From Gammaproteobacteria bacterium (GTDB taxonomy: Bacteria > Pseudomonadota > Gammaproteobacteria > JADZEE01): DNA of 64,000 nucleotides. This document shows, piece by piece, positions 1 to 7,551 of the stretch (positions are counted from its first letter, which is position 1; the number at the start of each line of letters is the position of its first letter). The stretch lies in NCBI GenBank assembly GCA_020850735.1, contig JADZEE010000096.1:1-64000 (forward strand), read 5' to 3'. Under the pieces are notes generated by a model. It searched no databases. It was not told the DNA's origin and worked only from the letters and a program-made list of their open reading frames with translations. A program made the translations under genes and the position numbers.

Positions 1-419
1 ACCGCGTCGGCGCCCACTTCGAGCGTTCGGCGGTACTGTTCCACGAGTTGACGGGCCGTTATCGCGAACTTTACGAGCATCTCGCCGAGGGCGCCGACAG
101 CCTCGCCGGCGCGGGACGCGGCGAGCAACGCCTGGGTTTCGACGAGCTGACGCGGATCGCGCTGCGCGCCCCGCCAGCGCCGGCCGGCGACGATTTCGAC
201 GACGCGACCTGCACACTCGGTCCCGAACCATCCGCGACCCGCGGCGCCGGCGCAGCGGTGGCGGCGGACGTGCGGGATGCGGCGGCGGGTGCTGACGGCG
301 ATGTCGAGCTAGCGGTCACGGCGGCCGGCGGCACGGGTCCGTCGGCGGCTTCGCCGCCGGCAGCGCCGCAGCCGGAGCACGAAACCGAATCGCTGCGCGG
401 CGATCGCGCGACCGGCTGA
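1..419 (+). CDS. yhcB: YhcB/ZapG family (DUF1043) protein, C-terminal part
   Basis: The reading frame is open from base 3 to a TGA at 417-419, so the 5' end lies outside the window. The first visible residues (HFERSAVLFHELTGRYRELYEHLAEGADSL, read in two pieces) match the hallmark segment of Escherichia coli YhcB/ZapG, where HFARSAELLDTMAHDYRQLYQHMA sits just after the N-terminal membrane helix and coiled coil. Members are inner-membrane proteins linked to cell-envelope growth and division. The tail after about residue 50 is low-complexity Ala/Gly/Pro-rich and not informative, as is usual for the family. The N-terminal membrane helix is not visible. The family call rests on this one conserved block. 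Confidence 0.8.
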   Translation, partial: RVGAHFERSAVLFHELTGRYRELYEHLAEGADSLAGAGRGEQRLGFDELTRIALRAPPAPAGDDFDDATCTLGPEPSATRGAGAAVAADVRDAAAGADGDVELAVTAAGGTGPSAASPPAAPQPEHETESLRGDRATG

Positions 420-582
420 GCCGCAGGGGACAGCGACCGTGCCCGGGCCGGCGCCGCTCAGCCCCGGAACCGCCGAACCGCGGCGCGCCGGAAAAGTCAC
501 GTCGGCGGCGGTGGCCGGCCCGGGGGTTGGACGCCCGGTGTGCCGGCTACCGCGCGCCGACGCGAGGAGGAGACTCGTGCGA

Positions 583-1101
583 TCAGAACACCGGGAAACC
601 GGCGGCAAATTTCGTGATCCACTCGCGTGCGGCACGCTCGCGCTGTCCGGGTCTCGCGTCGCCGTCGCTGCCGTGACGGCTGCGCAGGTAGCACTCGATG
701 TGGCAGATCTGCTCGACGATGCGGGCGCGCGCGGCATCCGCGTCGCTGTCCAGCCAGACACCGATTTCGTAGTCGTCGTCGCGGGCCCGGATGAGCACCA
801 CTTCGCCGCGGAAGCGCTGGGTTTCGCCGCGCAGCGGGATCGAGATCTCCAGGCGCGTGCCGGGGCGGACGAAGCGCGTCGAGTGAAACGCCAGACCGAG
901 GGAGCCGCGTGGCGGATGGCCTTCGCCGCGCAGCGTCTCCAGCCACATGCGCCGGAACTGCAGCGGGAAGCCGGGCGGATGGTGAATGAATCCGTCGGGG
1001 CCTTCCCGAGCCGGTTTCCTGAGCGCGTAGCTGACCGCCCGGTACGCGCTCGGCGTGACGGCTTGGCTGTGCGAGTTCAGCTGCTGGATGGCCTGTCCCA
1101 T
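583..1101 (-). CDS. PilZ-like domain protein, 172 aa
   Basis: A soluble protein with a compact beta-rich centre (F-x-GEVV and YEIGVWL around residues 95-115) like a PilZ barrel. It is followed by a helix with RIVEQICHIECY and ends in a segment containing EWITKFAAGFP. The canonical c-di-GMP motifs RxxxR and D/NxSxxG are not convincingly present, so it may be a non-binding PilZ variant. The start is the ATG at 1101: GGAGG lies 8 bases upstream, whereas the in-frame TTG 15 bases earlier would sit on that Shine-Dalgarno sequence. It is monocistronic and divergent from the Rieske gene across an AT-rich spacer. The specific target is unknown. Confidence 0.6.
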   Translation of the reverse strand: MGQAIQQLNSHSQAVTPSAYRAVSYALRKPAREGPDGFIHHPPGFPLQFRRMWLETLRGEGHPPRGSLGLAFHSTRFVRPGTRLEISIPLRGETQRFRGEVVLIRARDDDYEIGVWLDSDADAARARIVEQICHIECYLRSRHGSDGDARPGQRERAAREWITKFAAGFPVF

Positions 1102-1149
1102 GATCCGCACCTCCAACCTGCGCGCACGGCGCGCGCGGATTTCACCCGG

Positions 1150-1310
1150 TACGGTTAATTACTAGCCGATCATGGCAAGAATATCAAGTCAAATTTGTTT
1201 TATAACAGTCAGATATAAGTTTTTTATAAAGTAATTATTCAAAATAATATTATAGATATACTTATTAAGTATTTATTTTTATTAGATAATAGATAAATAT
1301 TCATTGCGAA
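1150..1310. other. Extremely AT-rich intergenic island
   Basis: Between the PilZ-like gene and the Rieske ferredoxin gene the composition collapses. By count, only about 12 of the 100 bases at 1201-1300 are G or C, in a window that is otherwise about two thirds G+C or more. It contains many TATAAT-like and poly-T/poly-A runs but no open reading frame, no clear inverted repeat and no RNA gene that I recognise. It may act as an easily melted promoter or curved region for the divergent genes, or be a foreign remnant. Nothing in the sequence decides between these. Confidence 0.85.
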
Positions 1311-1325
1311 ATCTCAGAGTGCTCC

Positions 1326-1640
1326 ATGCAAGTGACCATTGCTCTAGCGGCGGATTTTCCACCCGATACGATGCGTCGCCATGAGGTCCCGGGGCGTGCG
1401 CCGCTGGCCGTCTATCATCTCGAGGACGGTTTTTTCGCCACTGAGGACCATTGCTCGCACATGGGCGCGTCACTGTCCGCCGGGCACATCGAGGCCGGAG
1501 CCTACGTCGTCTGTCCGTGGCACGCGGGCGCGTTCGAGATCCGTACCGGCGTGGCCGCCGCGCCGCCGTGCCGGCGTGCCATACCGGTGTTTGCGACGCG
1601 TCTGGAAGCCGGCATGGTCGTGGTCGATCTGCCGGACTGA
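1326..1640 (+). CDS. Rieske-type [2Fe-2S] ferredoxin, 104 aa
   Basis: Single-domain Rieske protein. The cluster motif is Cys43-Ser-His45 followed by Cys63-Pro-Trp-His66, with the conserved GAxxxxG-x-I between them (HMGASLSAGHIEAG). The length of 104 residues is typical of stand-alone ferredoxins such as the BphA3/NirD-like group, which pass electrons to oxygenases or serve in reductases. There is no signal peptide, so it is cytoplasmic. The ATG at 1326 is preceded only by a weak AGAGTG, so expression probably depends on the AT-rich region just upstream. The partner is not evident locally; the Rieske oxygenase in this window is 45 kb away. The family call is secure, the role is not. Confidence 0.85.
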   Translation: MQVTIALAADFPPDTMRRHEVPGRAPLAVYHLEDGFFATEDHCSHMGASLSAGHIEAGAYVVCPWHAGAFEIRTGVAAAPPCRRAIPVFATRLEAGMVVVDLPD

Positions 1641-1808
1641 CGCGCTCGCGCCACGGGAACGCGAGCCGGGTGATCGGCCGCGGCGCGTCCGGCACGACCG
1701 TTTGACTCAGATCAACGGCGCCGCCGCGTGTGTGCGCTTTACATGCGCGCGGCAGTGGCCGCTCGTCGCCTGCGGCAAGACGTTGCTGGTGTATAGTGAG
1801 GGTTCGTC

Positions 1809-2270
1809 ATGCCGGTCAAGAAACTGCTCGATTACCTGGACAGCAAGCACGTGAAATACGTGCTCATCCGACATTCCCGTGCGTATACCGCGCAGGAGAT
1901 CGCCCAGGCGGCGCACATCCCGGGTGCGACGCTCGCCAAGACCGTGATGGTGAAGATAGACGGCGCCATGGCGATGGCGGTGCTGCGCGGTCCGGACAAG
2001 ATCGATCGCGATCTGCTGCGCGGCTGCGCGGGTGCCGCGAGCTGCGAGCTCGCGAGCGAAGAGGAATTCCGGAACCTGTTCGCGCAGATCGAAGTCGGAG
2101 CGATGCCGCCGTTTGGCAATCTCTACGACCTGCCGGTGTACGTCGACGAGGCGCTTGCCCGTGACGAACGCATCGCGTTCAATGCGGGCAGCCACACCGA
2201 GCTCGTGCAGCTGGCCTACGCTGATTTCGTCCGCCTCGTGCAGCCGAAATCCGGCAACTTTACGCGTTGA
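1809..2270 (+). CDS. YbaK/EbsC-type aminoacyl-tRNA deacylase-like protein
   Basis: 153-residue single-domain protein of the YbaK/ProX/EbsC editing family, which hydrolyses mischarged aminoacyl-tRNA in trans. Supporting features are the N-terminal helix, the segment with AYTAQEIAQAAHIPG-x-x-x-AKTVMVK where the conserved lysine sits, and the C-terminal HTELVQLAYADFVRLVQP. The family length is about 150-160 residues, so it looks complete. Which tRNA it edits cannot be told from sequence; YbaK proper is specific for Cys-tRNA(Pro). The downstream tandem Usp gene starts about 40 bp after the stop and is probably co-transcribed. Confidence 0.85.
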   Translation: MPVKKLLDYLDSKHVKYVLIRHSRAYTAQEIAQAAHIPGATLAKTVMVKIDGAMAMAVLRGPDKIDRDLLRGCAGAASCELASEEEFRNLFAQIEVGAMPPFGNLYDLPVYVDEALARDERIAFNAGSHTELVQLAYADFVRLVQPKSGNFTR

Positions 2271-2311
2271 GGCACGCCCGTGGCGGTGTGCCGACGATGG
2301 GAGACCGAGGG

Positions 2312-3154
2312 ATGATTCAGCTGCGCAAGATTTTCTGCGTAATCGATCCGACGACCAGCAATCAGCGTGCGCTTGCCCGCGCGACATACATCGGCGGTGC
2401 GACCGGCGCGGCCGTGCATGCGTACGTGAGCACCTTCGCCGGCGCGGACCGCCCTGCCGAGGATCGCGACGAGCTGCGCGAAGTGGAAGTCGCGCGCTAT
2501 CGCGCCTGGCTGGAGTCGCTGATCGCGCCGCTGCGCGAACGTGGTATCGACGTTACGACCGAGGTCGACTGGCAGGACGACTGGCGCGCGGCCCTCGGAC
2601 CGGCGGCGAGCCGGGCCGGCGCCGATCTCATCATCAAGTCGAGCTATCGACGTGCCGCCCCGCAGCGGCGGCTGCTCAAGACCGCTGACTGGACTCTGCT
2701 ACGCACCGCCGATTGCCCGGTGATGCTCGCCAAGGCGGAAAAAGTCGTGCGCGACGGGATCGTCATGGCGGCGGTCAATCTGAACGCCCGGGATCCCGAC
2801 CACGAGGCGCTCAACGACGCGGTCCTGGCCTACGCCAACGGGATTGCCAGCGCGGCGGGTGCCGATCTGCACGTCGTCAACGCCTTTGCGGGGTCCGAGA
2901 ATTTCATTCACACCCCGGATCTGGCCAGGCGCGCGGGCGTCCCGCGTGCCAACGCGCATACCGGCGACGCTGCACCGGACGAGCTGATCACGCAGGTGGC
3001 GCGTGACGTCGGTGCCCAGCTGGTCGTGATCGGATCGGTGGCGCGTCGCGGGCTCGCGGCGGCGGTCGTCGGCAATACCGCCGAGCGGATCCTCGATCGG
3101 CTCGATTGCGACGTGGTCACCATTTTCCGCACGCAGGGCGAAGCACAAGGCTGA
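2312..3154 (+). CDS. Tandem universal stress protein (UspE-like), 280 aa
   Basis: Two Usp folds in tandem (about residues 5-140 and 150-275). Each ends with the typical CPVMLAK or CDVVTIF beta strand; the second carries GSVARRGLAAAVVGNTAERIL, the family's nucleotide-loop region (G-x-x-x-R/G-x-x-G-x-x-x-G-S/N). This architecture matches UspE. I chose the ATG at 2312 because GGGAG precedes it at good spacing; an upstream TTG overlapping the YbaK stop would add 15 unlikely residues. It is cytoplasmic and probably co-transcribed with the YbaK-like gene. It is distinct from the larger Usp/PCP_red protein at 23.7 kb. Confidence 0.85.
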   Translation: MIQLRKIFCVIDPTTSNQRALARATYIGGATGAAVHAYVSTFAGADRPAEDRDELREVEVARYRAWLESLIAPLRERGIDVTTEVDWQDDWRAALGPAASRAGADLIIKSSYRRAAPQRRLLKTADWTLLRTADCPVMLAKAEKVVRDGIVMAAVNLNARDPDHEALNDAVLAYANGIASAAGADLHVVNAFAGSENFIHTPDLARRAGVPRANAHTGDAAPDELITQVARDVGAQLVVIGSVARRGLAAAVVGNTAERILDRLDCDVVTIFRTQGEAQG

Positions 3155-3199
3155 GCGGCGCGCCGCAGCGCTGTCTCGCGCGGGCGCTTGTGCAAGCTC

Positions 3200-3589
3200 T
3201 CAATCCTCGTTGCACGAGTGACCGAATTCGGCCAGCGCCTCCTCGAGGTAATCGGCCACCAGCGGCGTGCCGATGAGATAGCCCGCGGTGTTCGTGCCGC
3301 GGGCACCCGCGGCCTCGCGGACCGCATCGTCCCACTCGGCGGCGCTGAAATCACCACGTCCGATCCACATGAGCACCACGAGTTGCAGCTGGTCTGCGGG
3401 AGAAAGCGCCTCGATTTCGTACTTGAGTTCCTGGTAGGTCGGATCGCTGCCGTGGTCGGCCAGCACCTGCATGGCCCAGTCCTCGCCGCCGGCGTCGTCG
3501 TCCTCGGGGAACACGACGCTTTCCTTGGCATGGAACTGGTGCGCGAGCTGGATGATTGAGCAGACGTCGTCGATGTTGATGGTGAGCAT
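3200..3589 (-). CDS. DUF3775 family protein, 129 aa
   Basis: Small acidic cytoplasmic protein. Residues 55-125 carry the DUF3775 pattern: a helix with LSPADQLQLVVLMWIGRGDF, then EWDDAVREA and TAGYLIGTPLVADYLEEAL. No function is known for this domain. The gene converges with the tandem Usp gene and is separated by about 200 bp from the divergent cytochrome gene. The length is normal for the family, and nothing suggests truncation. Confidence 0.75.
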   Translation of the reverse strand: MLTINIDDVCSIIQLAHQFHAKESVVFPEDDDAGGEDWAMQVLADHGSDPTYQELKYEIEALSPADQLQLVVLMWIGRGDFSAAEWDDAVREAAGARGTNTAGYLIGTPLVADYLEEALAEFGHSCNED

Positions 3590-3794
3590 GTCGCTTCTCC
3601 GCGGTTTACTCCGTATCCACGCGTGTGGGACCCAGTGTAGGCGCAGCAGCGACGTACGCCAATCACTGCGGGATGATCCGCATCAGCACGCCTGCCCGCG
3701 GGGATCGCGCCAAATGGCCGTGCGGCGTGCGCCATTCGCGGTCGCCGCGCGATTACTCGCGTGACCGAACCGTACCGCTGAAGGAGCACTGACG

Positions 3795-4292
3795 ATGCCG
3801 TACCGAACATCGACACGACGCTCGTTCCTCACCGCGTGTGCGCCGGCCATCGTTGCCGGTGCCCTGCTGGTCGCGTCGTCACCTGACTGTCGGGCCGCTG
3901 ATGGCGCGCGCGCACACGCAGTCCCCGATGCGCAGCTGCGCCGGCTCATGCAGCGCATGGATGCGCTCATGTACGAACGCATGTACACGGAGCTCGAGCT
4001 CGACACCGAGCGCGCCCGGCAGGCCGGCGCCATCGCCGACGCCGCGGCCGCGCTCGCGGGTACGGCCGATGCGATCGCCGAAGCGCCGCCGGACCTCGCA
4101 CTGGACGAATCCCGGCGCGCAAGTTTCCAGACGATCGCCAACAGTCTGTACACGCGCGCGGTCGAGCTCCAGGGCCTGGCATCGCGCGGGGCCTATGCCG
4201 AGCTGCGCGAGTCGTTCGCACGCCTGGACGCGACCTGCAGGTCCTGTCATGAGCTGTTTCGCGATCCGCGGCCGTTCAGCACGCGACCGTGA
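3795..4292 (+). CDS. Tat-exported c556-like cytochrome, 165 aa
   Basis: Periplasmic monoheme cytochrome. The N-terminus has a twin-arginine motif (TRRSFL, residues 7-12) and a hydrophobic stretch ending near residue 35. The rest is alpha-helical, and the heme motif C148-R-S-C151-H152 lies close to the C-terminus, as in cytochrome c'/c556 four-helix proteins. A twin-arginine signal is unusual for a c-type cytochrome, because heme is attached after Sec export, so the RR may be coincidental within a Sec signal. GGAG lies just upstream of the ATG. No partner gene is adjacent. Confidence 0.7.
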   Translation: MPYRTSTRRSFLTACAPAIVAGALLVASSPDCRAADGARAHAVPDAQLRRLMQRMDALMYERMYTELELDTERARQAGAIADAAAALAGTADAIAEAPPDLALDESRRASFQTIANSLYTRAVELQGLASRGAYAELRESFARLDATCRSCHELFRDPRPFSTRP

Positions 4293-4710
4293 CACCAGGC
4301 GCGGGCGTGGTCTGCCGCGTACGCTCGTGGCCGCGGTTTTTCCGGGTATTTTTGCAGGTACGCCGGTAGCCAGCCGTCGTTCGGCGCATTCCCCGACAGC
4401 CGCATCGACACCACAGCGCGCATCACGACGCGGTGATGGGTAAAGCCGAATGGGCCGCCGCATCGCACTCGAACCTGCTCCGCAGTCCCTTGCCGGAAGC
4501 GACGTTCGGTCTCGACTGGGTGCACGCCTGGTGCGGTCCGGACGACAGCGGGGAGGGTGAGCGCGATCGCGTGCAATTCAGCGCGTCGTACGAGTTCTGC
4601 AGCGCGTCCCGGCGGCCGCACGCGCTTGACCGCGATCATCGTGGCCGCCTTCGCGGCCGGTTATCATGAACCGATGCCGCCATTTCGGCCGGTCCACGAA
4701 AGGAGCCCGC
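4293..4710. other. Intergenic stretch, no gene recognised
   Basis: About 420 bp between the cytochrome gene and the macro-domain gene. Open frames exist on both strands but none has a recognisable domain or a convincing start, and no terminator, repeat or RNA gene was evident. An AAAGGAG ribosome-binding site at its right end belongs to the macro-domain gene. Confidence 0.5.
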
Positions 4711-5199
4711 GTGTTTCACGAAGTCGCCGGAGATATCTTGCTCACGCGTGCGCAGGCCATTGCGCACGGAGTTGCGCCCAATGACAACTTCGGGCAGGGA
4801 CTGGCGCTGAGCCTGCGCGAACGCTGGCCGGCGATGTACAAGGATTTCCGGCACTTCTGCCAGACGGCGCATCCCAAGCCGGGCGGTCTATGGGCCTGGG
4901 CCGGCCCGGGCGGTGTGCGGATCGTGAACCTGTTCACCCAGGAAGGAGCTTACCAGCACGGCGAAAAACCCGGTCGCGCGACCGAGGCCCATGTCAATCA
5001 CGCGCTGCGCGAATTGCACAAGCTGTGCGAGACCGAGCAGCTATCGAGTATCGCCCTGCCGCGGCTGGCGACCGGTGTCGGCGGACTGCGCTGGGAAGAT
5101 GTCGAACCGCTGATCCGCAACCAGCTCGGCGAGCTCGCGATACCGGTGATCCTGTACACGACTTTTCACGCGGGGATGCGGGCGCAGGAGCCGCTGTGA
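4711..5199 (+). CDS. Macro domain (ADP-ribose-binding) protein, 162 aa
   Basis: Single macro domain, close to the Appr-1''-p processing/TARG1-like group. Visible signatures are the GDILLT start of the fold, the helix with NDNFGQGLALSLRERWP, and the loop LPRLATGVGGL-x-W that contacts ADP-ribose phosphates. Such proteins hydrolyse ADP-ribose-1''-phosphate or remove ADP-ribose from proteins or DNA. I chose the GTG at 4711 because AAAGGAG lies 6 bases upstream; an ATG 45 bases earlier has no such site and would add a non-conserved arginine-rich extension. No DarT-like toxin gene is adjacent, so there is no evidence for a toxin-antitoxin role. Confidence 0.85.
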   Translation: MFHEVAGDILLTRAQAIAHGVAPNDNFGQGLALSLRERWPAMYKDFRHFCQTAHPKPGGLWAWAGPGGVRIVNLFTQEGAYQHGEKPGRATEAHVNHALRELHKLCETEQLSSIALPRLATGVGGLRWEDVEPLIRNQLGELAIPVILYTTFHAGMRAQEPL

Positions 5200-5271
5200 G
5201 CGCATCCCGGCGGGGTCGGTAGCGCGCCGCGCGGCGCTGCCCCCGCCCGGCGGTTCGGACCGGATCGCAGC

Positions 5272-5721
5272 TCAGGCGCCGATGACGTACAGCGTGGCGA
5301 CGAACAGTGAGGTGACGACGCCGGCCGTGAGTCCGCCGCGCAGGCGCAGGTACCACGGTGTCACCGGGAAGCGGCGTACGAGCCGGATGTCGGCGCCGAG
5401 CTGAACCACGAACATGACCGCCATCAGCGTCAGTGCGGACGCCGGCGGTAACTCGAGCGCCACCCAACCGGCCAGTGCCGGCACGACGCTCCAGCTCATC
5501 ATCAGCGAACGCTCGCGGTCGCCCACCTCCGGGTGCACCAGCGCGATGCCCCAGTGCAGAGCCCCGACGAAGCTGAGGATCACCGCGCTGTAGCCGAGCA
5601 ACCACTTCAATGCGAGCGGTGCGTAACCGGCCGGCAGGGCCCACAGCAGCGCGGCGAGCACGGCAAACGGAACGATACCGCCGGTGCCGAGCACGAGCGG
5701 TGCCCTCGGGATCGGCCTCAT
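5272..5721 (-). CDS. DUF3429 integral membrane protein, 149 aa
   Basis: Small inner-membrane protein with four to five predicted helices (about residues 12-30, 38-60, 72-90, 95-112 and 130-148). The conserved motif FVGALHWGIAL at the second helix and the terminal RLRGGLTAGVVTSL are typical of DUF3429 (TMEM69-related) proteins. The function of the family is unknown. It is monocistronic, with about 170 bp to the DUF2797 gene in the same orientation. Confidence 0.8.
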   Translation of the reverse strand: MRPIPRAPLVLGTGGIVPFAVLAALLWALPAGYAPLALKWLLGYSAVILSFVGALHWGIALVHPEVGDRERSLMMSWSVVPALAGWVALELPPASALTLMAVMFVVQLGADIRLVRRFPVTPWYLRLRGGLTAGVVTSLFVATLYVIGA

Positions 5722-5895
5722 CGACGGGCCGCAGCCGGGCGCGCGCGCAGCACGCGATTCATATACGACTCCTGGCGGGCAATGAGCACCGCGGTCTTGC
5801 AGCCGGCCGTTAGCACGCGGGTACGCCGGTGCCGCGGCTGCGTCAGATACCCTGGCCCGAAACAGCGTAGCGAGCGCCCGGTGCGCCGGTCCTGA

Positions 5896-6690
5896 TCAGG
5901 CACAGATCGAGACGTGATAGCCGGTGTGCCGGCGCAGATTGAGCGCCAGCCCGCCGGCGAACAGCAGGTACTGGCCGCGGATACCCGTCAGGCGCGCCTC
6001 GACCACCGGCGTACGATCGAGACGCACGCCGCGCACGTGGCGCGGATATTCGAGCACGGGATAGTCCAGCACCGTGATCCCGTTGCCCGCCGTCCACCAG
6101 CGCTGCAGGGGCTGCGGCACCAACCCCGCCACGCGTAATTCTTGCGCGTGCAGATCGATGTCGTCGGCGCCGGTCAGCATCCGCTGCCACGCCGTGCGAT
6201 CCGACAGCTGCGACTTCAGCGCGACTTCGATGTCACCGGCCAGACGACGATAGGGTGTCTGCGCAATGGCGACGGCCCGCGATGCCCCCTGGTCTATCCA
6301 GCGCGCCGGAATGTTGTCGCGACGGGTCACGCCGACCTTCAGTGCGCCGGAAACCGCCAGGTAGACGACGTGCGGCTGGTCGTGGTTCGCCGATTCCCAT
6401 GCGGGGTCGCGCCCGCCGCCGAGATGCGCCGTGCACAGCTCGGGGCGCACGATGCACGGTGCGTTGGCGGGGTCCGAGACGAAGTGCGGATAACAGTAGC
6501 CCTCGCCGTAGAGCTTGCGCACGGGCCGGCTGCAGACGCGGCAGTGCAGGGCGCCGGTGAACGCCACGCGGACCGTGCGGCCGAGCAGGGCGTTCATGTC
6601 GACTTCACCGCCGCCGAGCGCCAGCGAATACGCCACCGGCGAGCCCGGCTGCGCGCACATGCGCGCGAGGTTGCCGCTGAGCTCCATCAT
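5896..6690 (-). CDS. DUF2797 protein, 264 aa
   Basis: Cytoplasmic protein with the DUF2797 hallmarks. There is a putative zinc-binding region with C-R-V-C, then Y-C-Y-P and C-T-A-H-L-G-G-G, followed by HVVYLAVSGALKVGVTR and the segment around QTPYRRLAGDIEVALK. The function is unknown; the KVGVTR block resembles GIY-YIG-type folds, but I would not assign nuclease activity. Two adjacent ATG codons (6690 and 6687) are candidate starts; no strong ribosome-binding site separates them. Confidence 0.75.
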   Translation of the reverse strand: MMELSGNLARMCAQPGSPVAYSLALGGGEVDMNALLGRTVRVAFTGALHCRVCSRPVRKLYGEGYCYPHFVSDPANAPCIVRPELCTAHLGGGRDPAWESANHDQPHVVYLAVSGALKVGVTRRDNIPARWIDQGASRAVAIAQTPYRRLAGDIEVALKSQLSDRTAWQRMLTGADDIDLHAQELRVAGLVPQPLQRWWTAGNGITVLDYPVLEYPRHVRGVRLDRTPVVEARLTGIRGQYLLFAGGLALNLRRHTGYHVSICA

Positions 6691-6825
6691 CGCCGCCCAC
6701 GGTCGCACAGCCGCCGGTTCCGGTCCACGCCCCGCGCCGACCGGCCCCGCGCCGGGCGGTCGAGCCTGCGTCCGGCTCCGGGCGCGGCCCCGCAGGCGTT
6801 GATTTCAGGGCTGTTCCGGACCGCG

Positions 6826-6855
6826 CTTGACACCCCCTGGGGGCGGGCGTAGCGT
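6826..6855 (+). promoter_or_regulatory. Candidate sigma70 promoter for lipoprotein gene
   Basis: A perfect -35 hexamer TTGACA at 6826-6831 is followed after 18 bp by TAGCGT at 6850-6855, a weak -10 (three of six matches). A start near 6862 would give a leader of about 65 bases to the lipoprotein ATG. The weak -10 keeps confidence low. Confidence 0.35.
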
Positions 6856-6926
6856 GAATCCCGAAGCCCGGTGCCACGCAATTAACCCTAAAAATGCGGG
6901 CACAATTCGAGGAGGAGAGCAATCTT

Positions 6927-7355
6927 ATGGAGGCAACGCGTCCCGCCACGGGCCGCGCGGTCGCGCTTCCCCTGGCGTCGGCCGTTGTCACCGCGATTAC
7001 GTTGGGCGGCTGCGCCTCGGTAGGCGCGGCGCTGACGTCGGATTTCGCCACCGGCGCCGGTGTCCTGTCCTACATCGCCACCGGCAAAAGCCTCTCGGAC
7101 CATGCTCTCAGCACGGTCGCGCACCGCGACTGCAGCCTCGTCAATGGCATCATCGATCGGGACCGGGATATCTGCGAGCAGCCGGGATCACCCGCCGTGG
7201 ACACGGAGTTCCGCGGCTTGCTCGCCCTCCTGGGACACGACCGCGGGCGACCGGCGGCTGCGCCGGGCGTGTACGAGCAGGCGCCCGTCTTTGCCGACGT
7301 CGGTCCGCCCCCCGATTCGATCCTGCCCGGCGAGGTATCGGTCAGCGCGCGGTAG
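6927..7355 (+). CDS. Small lipoprotein, unknown function, 142 aa
   Basis: The N-terminus has a hydrophobic signal ending in a lipobox-like LGGC (the Cys at about residue 29), so the mature protein should be a lipid-anchored periplasmic protein. After the Cys comes a Gly/Ala-rich segment with GAGVLSYIATGKSLSDHALS and two further cysteines (in HRDC and DIC). The remainder is Pro-rich and poorly ordered. Similar short lipoproteins occur in proteobacteria without a known role. I chose the ATG at 6927 because GGAGGAG lies about 8 bases upstream; an earlier ATG at 6894 lacks one. Confidence 0.65.
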   Translation: MEATRPATGRAVALPLASAVVTAITLGGCASVGAALTSDFATGAGVLSYIATGKSLSDHALSTVAHRDCSLVNGIIDRDRDICEQPGSPAVDTEFRGLLALLGHDRGRPAAAPGVYEQAPVFADVGPPPDSILPGEVSVSAR

Positions 7356-7551
7356 TCGGCACGGCTGGCGGTCACGACCCCCGACCGCCGGCCGTGCCGG
7401 TGCGCACCGGCGCCCGCGGTGCCCTCACCCCGGTCACCCCGCTGTGGCGGCCAGTTCCCCGTGTGCGTCGGCGCGAATTCACGGCCGACGATCCCATGAT
7501 GCCAGCCGCGTCGTTGCGGTGCTCACCATCCTGACGACGAGGAAGGCGTGA

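Noticed and set aside
4711-5199. Macro domain as the antitoxin of a DarTG toxin-antitoxin pair
   Set aside because: No DarT-like gene is adjacent; the neighbours are a cytochrome gene and a DUF3429 gene.
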